Positions 12,591-15,678 of a DNA stretch of 15,678 nt are shown here, piece by piece. The translations under genes and the position numbers were made by a program. The stretch spans positions 1 through 15,678 of the forward strand of contig JACQGW010000091.1 of assembly GCA_016199325.1 (NCBI GenBank), in the 5' to 3' direction. The number at the start of each line of letters is the position of its first letter. The first letter of the stretch is position 1. The notes beneath the pieces were generated by a model, which saw only the letters and a program-made list of their open reading frames with translations, was not told where the DNA came from and searched no databases. Origin of the DNA: Chloroflexota bacterium. Lineage in GTDB: Bacteria > Chloroflexota > Dehalococcoidia > JACQGW01.

Positions 12591-13823
12591 TCATCCTACC
12601 CCCTGCCGCTTGCCGAGCTCGTCGACGACTCGCCGGATCTCCAGCGCCTTGCCGACCTGGCCCCGGCGGGCGTACAGCTCGGCCAGCACCTGGAACTCCC
12701 GCCGCGCCGCGACGAGCCGGCCACGCTTGAAGGACACCTCGGCCAGGCGGACCGTCAGCGTCTCGTCGGTGGGATCGAGCCGCCGGAGCTCGCCGAGGAG
12801 CGCGACCGCCGTCTCCCACTGATCGCCGGGCAGGAAGTGCTCGACGGCCGGCCGCAGAGCGCGCACCTGCTCCGGCTGCGCTTTGCCGGTCCGCTGGAGC
12901 ACCAGGAGCGATTCGGCCAGGCGGCCGGCGGCGAGGTGCTGGCCGACCAGCGCGACCCGCGCCAGGTCGCCCACCATCGGGTCTGCCAGGGCCGCCTGGA
13001 GCAGCGGCGCGGCTTCGGCCCCCTGCCCCAGCTCTGGCAAGAGGAGCGCCAGCCAGAGGCTGCACTGGGGGACGTGCTCAGGCCGCTGGCCCGACGCTTT
13101 GAACGCCGCGAGCGCCAGGTCGACCTCGTCTCGATTCGCCCGCAGCCGCTCGACCAGGCGACCGAACACCGTGCCGGCCAGGGCCAGCGCGCCGGCTCGT
13201 TCGGCAGCGAGGCAAAGGGCCATCTGGACGCGCACCTCGTCCGGCGCGAGCGCCAGCGCGCGCTGGAGCACCGGCACGGCTTCGGCGGCTCGACCCACCC
13301 GCACCAGCGCCTCGCCGTAGCGGTAGTGGGCGAGGAACGCGTTGGGCGCGACCTCGAGAACGGCCTGAAAGGCCGCCGATGCCTGCGCCCAGTCGCCGGA
13401 CTGCATCGACGTCTCCGCAAGCAGGAGCGACCGGTCGGCGGCCGCCTTCACCTGCCCGGGTTGCAAGAGCAGTCGCACGAGCCGGGTCTGCGCGTTGGGA
13501 TCGTCCGAGCTGTGGGCGACCAGCCGCCGGAACGCCTCAAGGGCGTCGTCGATCCGACCACGGAGGAGTGCCACGTCGAGCAGCAGGCTGTAGGTTGCTG
13601 CCGCCCCGGCCTGATCTCCGCGCAGCCCCGTAATCTCGGCGACCCGCGCGTGCGCAGGCAGGAACCCCGGCGCCAGCGCGATAGCCAGGAAGCAATCGTC
13701 GAGGGCGGCCAGGAGACGGCCGCCGGCCAGATGTTGCCGGCTACTCGCCAGCGCTTCTCTGACGGCGGCCTGTCGCTCACGCGGCACGTCTTGCCAGTCC
13801 AGCGGGCGGGCGATGGCAAACAT
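12591..13823 (-). CDS. Tetratricopeptide-repeat protein of unknown function
   Basis: Soluble 410-aa helical-repeat protein with no signal peptide or TM segment. Seen: successive TPR-like helix pairs, for example LAALDDCFLAIALAPGFLPA, WAQASAAFQAVLEVAPNAFL, AHYRYGEALVRVGRAAEAVP and LQRALALAPDEVRVQMALCL, continuing to LYARRGQVGKALEIRRVVDE near the C-terminus. The helical repeats span nearly the full length and no catalytic domain was recognised, so it is probably a scaffold or protein-interaction factor. ATG at 13823 lies six bp after the argF stop, and the gene ends 13 bp before cdaA, placing it inside the operon. The repeats are Ala/Leu-rich, as expected in high-GC genomes. A role linking the argF and cdaA functions cannot be deduced from sequence. 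Confidence 0.88.
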   Translation of the reverse strand: MFAIARPLDWQDVPRERQAAVREALASSRQHLAGGRLLAALDDCFLAIALAPGFLPAHARVAEITGLRGDQAGAAATYSLLLDVALLRGRIDDALEAFRRLVAHSSDDPNAQTRLVRLLLQPGQVKAAADRSLLLAETSMQSGDWAQASAAFQAVLEVAPNAFLAHYRYGEALVRVGRAAEAVPVLQRALALAPDEVRVQMALCLAAERAGALALAGTVFGRLVERLRANRDEVDLALAAFKASGQRPEHVPQCSLWLALLLPELGQGAEAAPLLQAALADPMVGDLARVALVGQHLAAGRLAESLLVLQRTGKAQPEQVRALRPAVEHFLPGDQWETAVALLGELRRLDPTDETLTVRLAEVSFKRGRLVAARREFQVLAELYARRGQVGKALEIRRVVDELGKRQGVG

Positions 13824-13829
13824 GATCGG

Positions 13830-14747
13830 CTAGCCATCCAGCAGGGTGACCAGCACGCCCTTCTGGGCGTGCAGGCGATTCTCGGCCTGGTCGAAGACCG
13901 CCGATTGGGGCCCGTCGATGGCGTCGTCGGTGATCTCCTCGCCGCGGTGGGCGGGGAGATCGTGCATGACGATCGCGTTGGGTTTGGCCAGGGCCAGGAG
14001 CGCATCGTTGATCTGGTAGCCAGCGAAGACCTCCCGGCGCAACTCCGCCTCCGCCTCATGGCCCATGCTCGTCCACACGTCGGTATACAGGACGTCGGCG
14101 CCGGCCGCCGCGGCGCGCGGATCGGGCAGGATCGTCACCGAGCCGCCCGATCGGACGGCCTGCTTTGTCGCCTGCTGTACGAATACCGCCGGCGGCTCGT
14201 ACCCGGCGGGCACGGCCAGCCGAACGTGCATTCCGGCCAGGCTGCCGGCGAGCATCAGGCTGGTGGCGATGTTGTTGCCGTCTCCGATGAACGCGAGGGC
14301 GACGCCCTCCAACCGGCCGCGCTTCTCCAGGATGGTCAGGAGGTCGGCCAGCGCCTGGCAGGGGTGCTCCTGGTCCGACAGGCCGTTCACCACCGGGACG
14401 GTTGCGTACTGGGCGAGCATCTCGACGTCCGCCTGCGAGAACGTCCGAGCGACGATCGCGTCGACGTAGCGGCTGAGGACGCGGGCGACGTCCTGGACGG
14501 CCTCGCGCTCGCCCAGGCCGACCTCGGCCGGCGCCAGGTAGAACCCGTGGGCGCCGAGCTGATAGAGGCCCACGTCGAAGCTGGCCCGTGTGCGCAGGCT
14601 TGGCTTCTGAAAGAGCAGGGCCACGCTCTTGCCGGCCAGGAGGGGGCCGTGGCCGCCGGCTTTCAGACGGACCGCCGTCTTCAGGTAGCCCCGGAGGTCG
14701 TCGGGTGTCAGGTGGGCGATGCCGAGCAGATGATCAGGTCCATTCAT
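13830..14747 (-). CDS. argF: Ornithine carbamoyltransferase
   Basis: Cytosolic enzyme making citrulline from ornithine and carbamoyl phosphate in arginine synthesis, 305 aa. Seen: carbamoyl-phosphate loop FQKPSLRTRASFDVG (46-60), RTFSQ at 101-105, HPCQALADL at 128-136, the ornithine motif DVWTSMG at 223-229, and LPAHRGEEIT at 264-273. These favour ornithine over aspartate or N-acetylornithine. The usual HCLP is HDLP here (Asp263), replacing a conserved cysteine that contacts substrate in studied enzymes. The start is ATG at 14747 with AAGGG upstream; the frame is open a little further but the sequence there is not OTC-like. It is the first gene of the minus-strand operon, preceded by a strong promoter and a leader of about 87 nt. 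The catabolic alternative (arcB) is less likely without arcA/arcC neighbours. Confidence 0.93.
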   Translation of the reverse strand: MNGPDHLLGIAHLTPDDLRGYLKTAVRLKAGGHGPLLAGKSVALLFQKPSLRTRASFDVGLYQLGAHGFYLAPAEVGLGEREAVQDVARVLSRYVDAIVARTFSQADVEMLAQYATVPVVNGLSDQEHPCQALADLLTILEKRGRLEGVALAFIGDGNNIATSLMLAGSLAGMHVRLAVPAGYEPPAVFVQQATKQAVRSGGSVTILPDPRAAAAGADVLYTDVWTSMGHEAEAELRREVFAGYQINDALLALAKPNAIVMHDLPAHRGEEITDDAIDGPQSAVFDQAENRLHAQKGVLVTLLDG

Positions 14748-14840
14748 CGGTCGAACCCTTGTCACGGATGTCGGCCCGTCGACGAGCCGGGCCGGAGGCA
14801 CAGGAGCGCGCCGAACGACGCTTCGCGTAGAACTGAGCCT

Positions 14841-14869
14841 AGTATAACGGCTGCGGCCAGGGCATTCAA
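14841..14869 (-). promoter_or_regulatory. Sigma-70-type promoter of the argF operon
   Basis: On the minus strand a -35 TTGAAT (14869-14864) and a -10 TATACT (14846-14841) are separated by exactly 17 bp. The predicted start is near 14834, giving a leader of about 87 nt to the argF ATG. Within the leader GGCCCG (14793-14788) can pair with CGGGCC (14778-14773) around a 9-nt loop. No clear ArgR box was seen. This promoter could drive the whole minus-strand gene train. Confidence 0.65.
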
Positions 14870-14910
14870 TCTGTGAAGGCTGTGATGGCATTCGCTCGCC
14901 TGGTATGCGG

Positions 14911-14939
14911 TTGACGCCCCGCCAGCCGAGCGCGAGAAT
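14911..14939 (+). promoter_or_regulatory. Possible comEA promoter giving a near-leaderless transcript
   Basis: TTGACG (14911-14916) and GAGAAT (14934-14939) are separated by 17 bp. The -35 matches five of six consensus bases and the -10 four of six. The predicted start near 14946 is only about six bases before the ATG at 14952. That would explain the absence of a good Shine-Dalgarno there. Confidence 0.35.
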
Positions 14940-14951
14940 GAGCCATCACCG

Positions 14952-15539
14952 ATGATCGAGCACCATCGCACCTCCATCCTGGTGGCGTTGCTGCTCCTGC
15001 TCGCGAGCGGCGGGGTGCTCGCGCTGAGCCGGGCGCTCGCCGTTCCGCCACCGCTCGCCATCCTGACCCCGACGCCCGGCTCTCGCTCCATCGCCGTTGC
15101 CGTCACCGGGCGCGTCGCGGCGCCCGGCGTCTACACACTTGTCGCCGGCGCCCGCGTCGCCGATGCCATCGAAGCGGCCGGTGGCGCCTTGCCGGACGCC
15201 GACCCGGCGGCCGTCGTCCCCGGCCTGGCCGTGCGCCTGCGGGATGAGATGCACATCCGCGTGCCCGCCCGTGATGAGCCCCCGCCGATTCGGGTGTCGG
15301 CGACGCCGGGGGCAGGTCGAGCGACCACGACGCCGCAATCTGCCCAGCCGGTGAATCTGAATACGGCCGACGCCGCGCAGCTCGAAGCGCTGCCCGGCGT
15401 CGGCCGGGTCACCGCCCAGAAGATCATCGACTCTCGGCAGAGCCAGGGGCCGTTCGGGTCGGTGGCCGAGCTGCGCGACCGCAAGCTCGTCGGCCAGGCC
15501 GTCTTCGAGCGCATCAAGGAGCTGGTCACAGTGCCCTGA
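14952..15539 (+). CDS. comEA: ComEA-like DNA-binding competence protein
   Basis: Membrane-anchored DNA receptor for natural transformation, 195 aa. Seen: N-terminal TM about 8-30 (SILVALLLLLASGGVLALS); an SLBB domain about 48-105 (VTGRVAAPGVYTLVAGARVA, DAIEAAGG); a Pro/Thr-rich linker about 108-132; and a C-terminal helix-hairpin-helix domain 134-195 (VNLNTADAAQLEALPGVG, TAQKIIDSR, GPFGSVAEL). This order matches ComEA of Gram-positive type. In studied systems it binds double-stranded DNA outside the membrane and feeds the ComEC channel. No comEC lies within the window; about 140 bp of repeat-bearing sequence follow the stop. ATG at 14952 is the first start in frame, with only weak Shine-Dalgarno character. 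It is divergent from argF. Confidence 0.92.
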   Translation: MIEHHRTSILVALLLLLASGGVLALSRALAVPPPLAILTPTPGSRSIAVAVTGRVAAPGVYTLVAGARVADAIEAAGGALPDADPAAVVPGLAVRLRDEMHIRVPARDEPPPIRVSATPGAGRATTTPQSAQPVNLNTADAAQLEALPGVGRVTAQKIIDSRQSQGPFGSVAELRDRKLVGQAVFERIKELVTVP

Positions 15540-15557
15540 ACAACACGTGACAAAATC

Positions 15558-15660
15558 AACCGCAGAGACGCAGAGGACGCAGAGACGGCGCAAAGAACAG
15601 ACGAACAACGGCGCCCGTTTCTCTGCGATCTTCTCTGCGTTCTCTGCGCCTCTGCGGTTT
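15558..15660. repeat. Large imperfect inverted repeat of CGCAGAG-type units
   Basis: Left arm 15558-15596 begins AACCGCAGAGACGCAGAGGA and consists of CGCAGAG-type units spaced 8, 9 and 11 bp. Right arm 15616-15660 is its imperfect reverse complement with units spaced 8, 9 and 12 bp. A central segment of about 19 bp separates the arms. It starts 18 bp after the comEA stop. The structure could form a long hairpin and may act as a transcript end or be a small non-autonomous repeat element. A related single arm lies at 2087-2118. Confidence 0.75.
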
Positions 15661-15678
15661 CGGTAGGCGCCCCTAGGC

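Noticed and set aside
14830..14875. ArgR operator at the argF promoter
   Set aside because: Only one half-site-like TTGAAT is present and it is better explained as the -35; no symmetric partner was seen.
12492..14876. A 794-codon plus-strand open frame opposite argF, the TPR gene and cdaA
   Set aside because: Antisense to three genes with intact family motifs. The translation has no recognisable domain and is typical of high-GC shadow frames.

Overview
The window is high-GC bacterial DNA (mostly G/C-ending codons) and best fits a Chloroflexota-like bacterium. The inference rests on a fused Wzz/tyrosine-kinase protein, a Flp/Tad pilus protein, a mycothiol-type DinB-like enzyme, a cdaA-cdaR pair without glmM, and frequent GTG/TTG starts. 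No ribosomal or other marker gene is present, so the assignment is tentative. No RNA gene, CRISPR array or transposase was recognised.

Layout. (1) Positions 1-1066 (-): N-terminal part of a polysaccharide co-polymerase/BY-kinase, cut by the window edge just after its Walker A motif. (2) Positions 1067-1343: divergent promoter region with two near-identical extended -10 elements and an 11-bp-phased direct repeat. (3) Positions 1344-2087 (+): orphan OmpR/PhoB-type response regulator, followed immediately by a short tandem repeat and a hairpin. (4) Positions 2139-3089 (-): TadE/TadG-like pilus protein, convergent with the regulator. (5) Positions 3090-3432: 343-bp intergenic region rich in dyads and hairpins. 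(6) Positions 3433-7216 (+): large secreted RCC1/DUF6531/YD-repeat (RHS) protein, broken by a one-base shift in a run of eight G. A short low-GC tip and a small overlapping ORF of unknown status follow it. (7) Positions 14747 down to about 7445 (-): compact housekeeping gene train argF - TPR protein - cdaA - cdaR - der - CaCA-type exchanger - DinB-like enzyme. Four of its junctions have ATGA/GTGA overlaps or gaps of a few bases, and a well-formed promoter lies upstream of argF. (8) Positions 14952-15539 (+): comEA-like DNA uptake protein, divergent from argF. (9) Positions 15558-15660: large imperfect inverted repeat built of 8-12 bp CGCAGAG-type units.

The left half (envelope polysaccharide control, orphan regulator, pilus component, giant RHS surface protein) looks like cell-surface and accessory content. 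The right half looks like a core operon joining arginine synthesis, cyclic di-AMP synthesis with its membrane regulator, ribosome assembly and ion transport. The most notable signals are the broken RHS gene with its low-GC tip and candidate overlapping partner ORF, the two related unit repeats next to gene ends, the PhoB-box-like repeat with paired promoters, and three enzymes with altered signature residues (exchanger alpha-1 repeat, OTC HDLP, Der NKAE).
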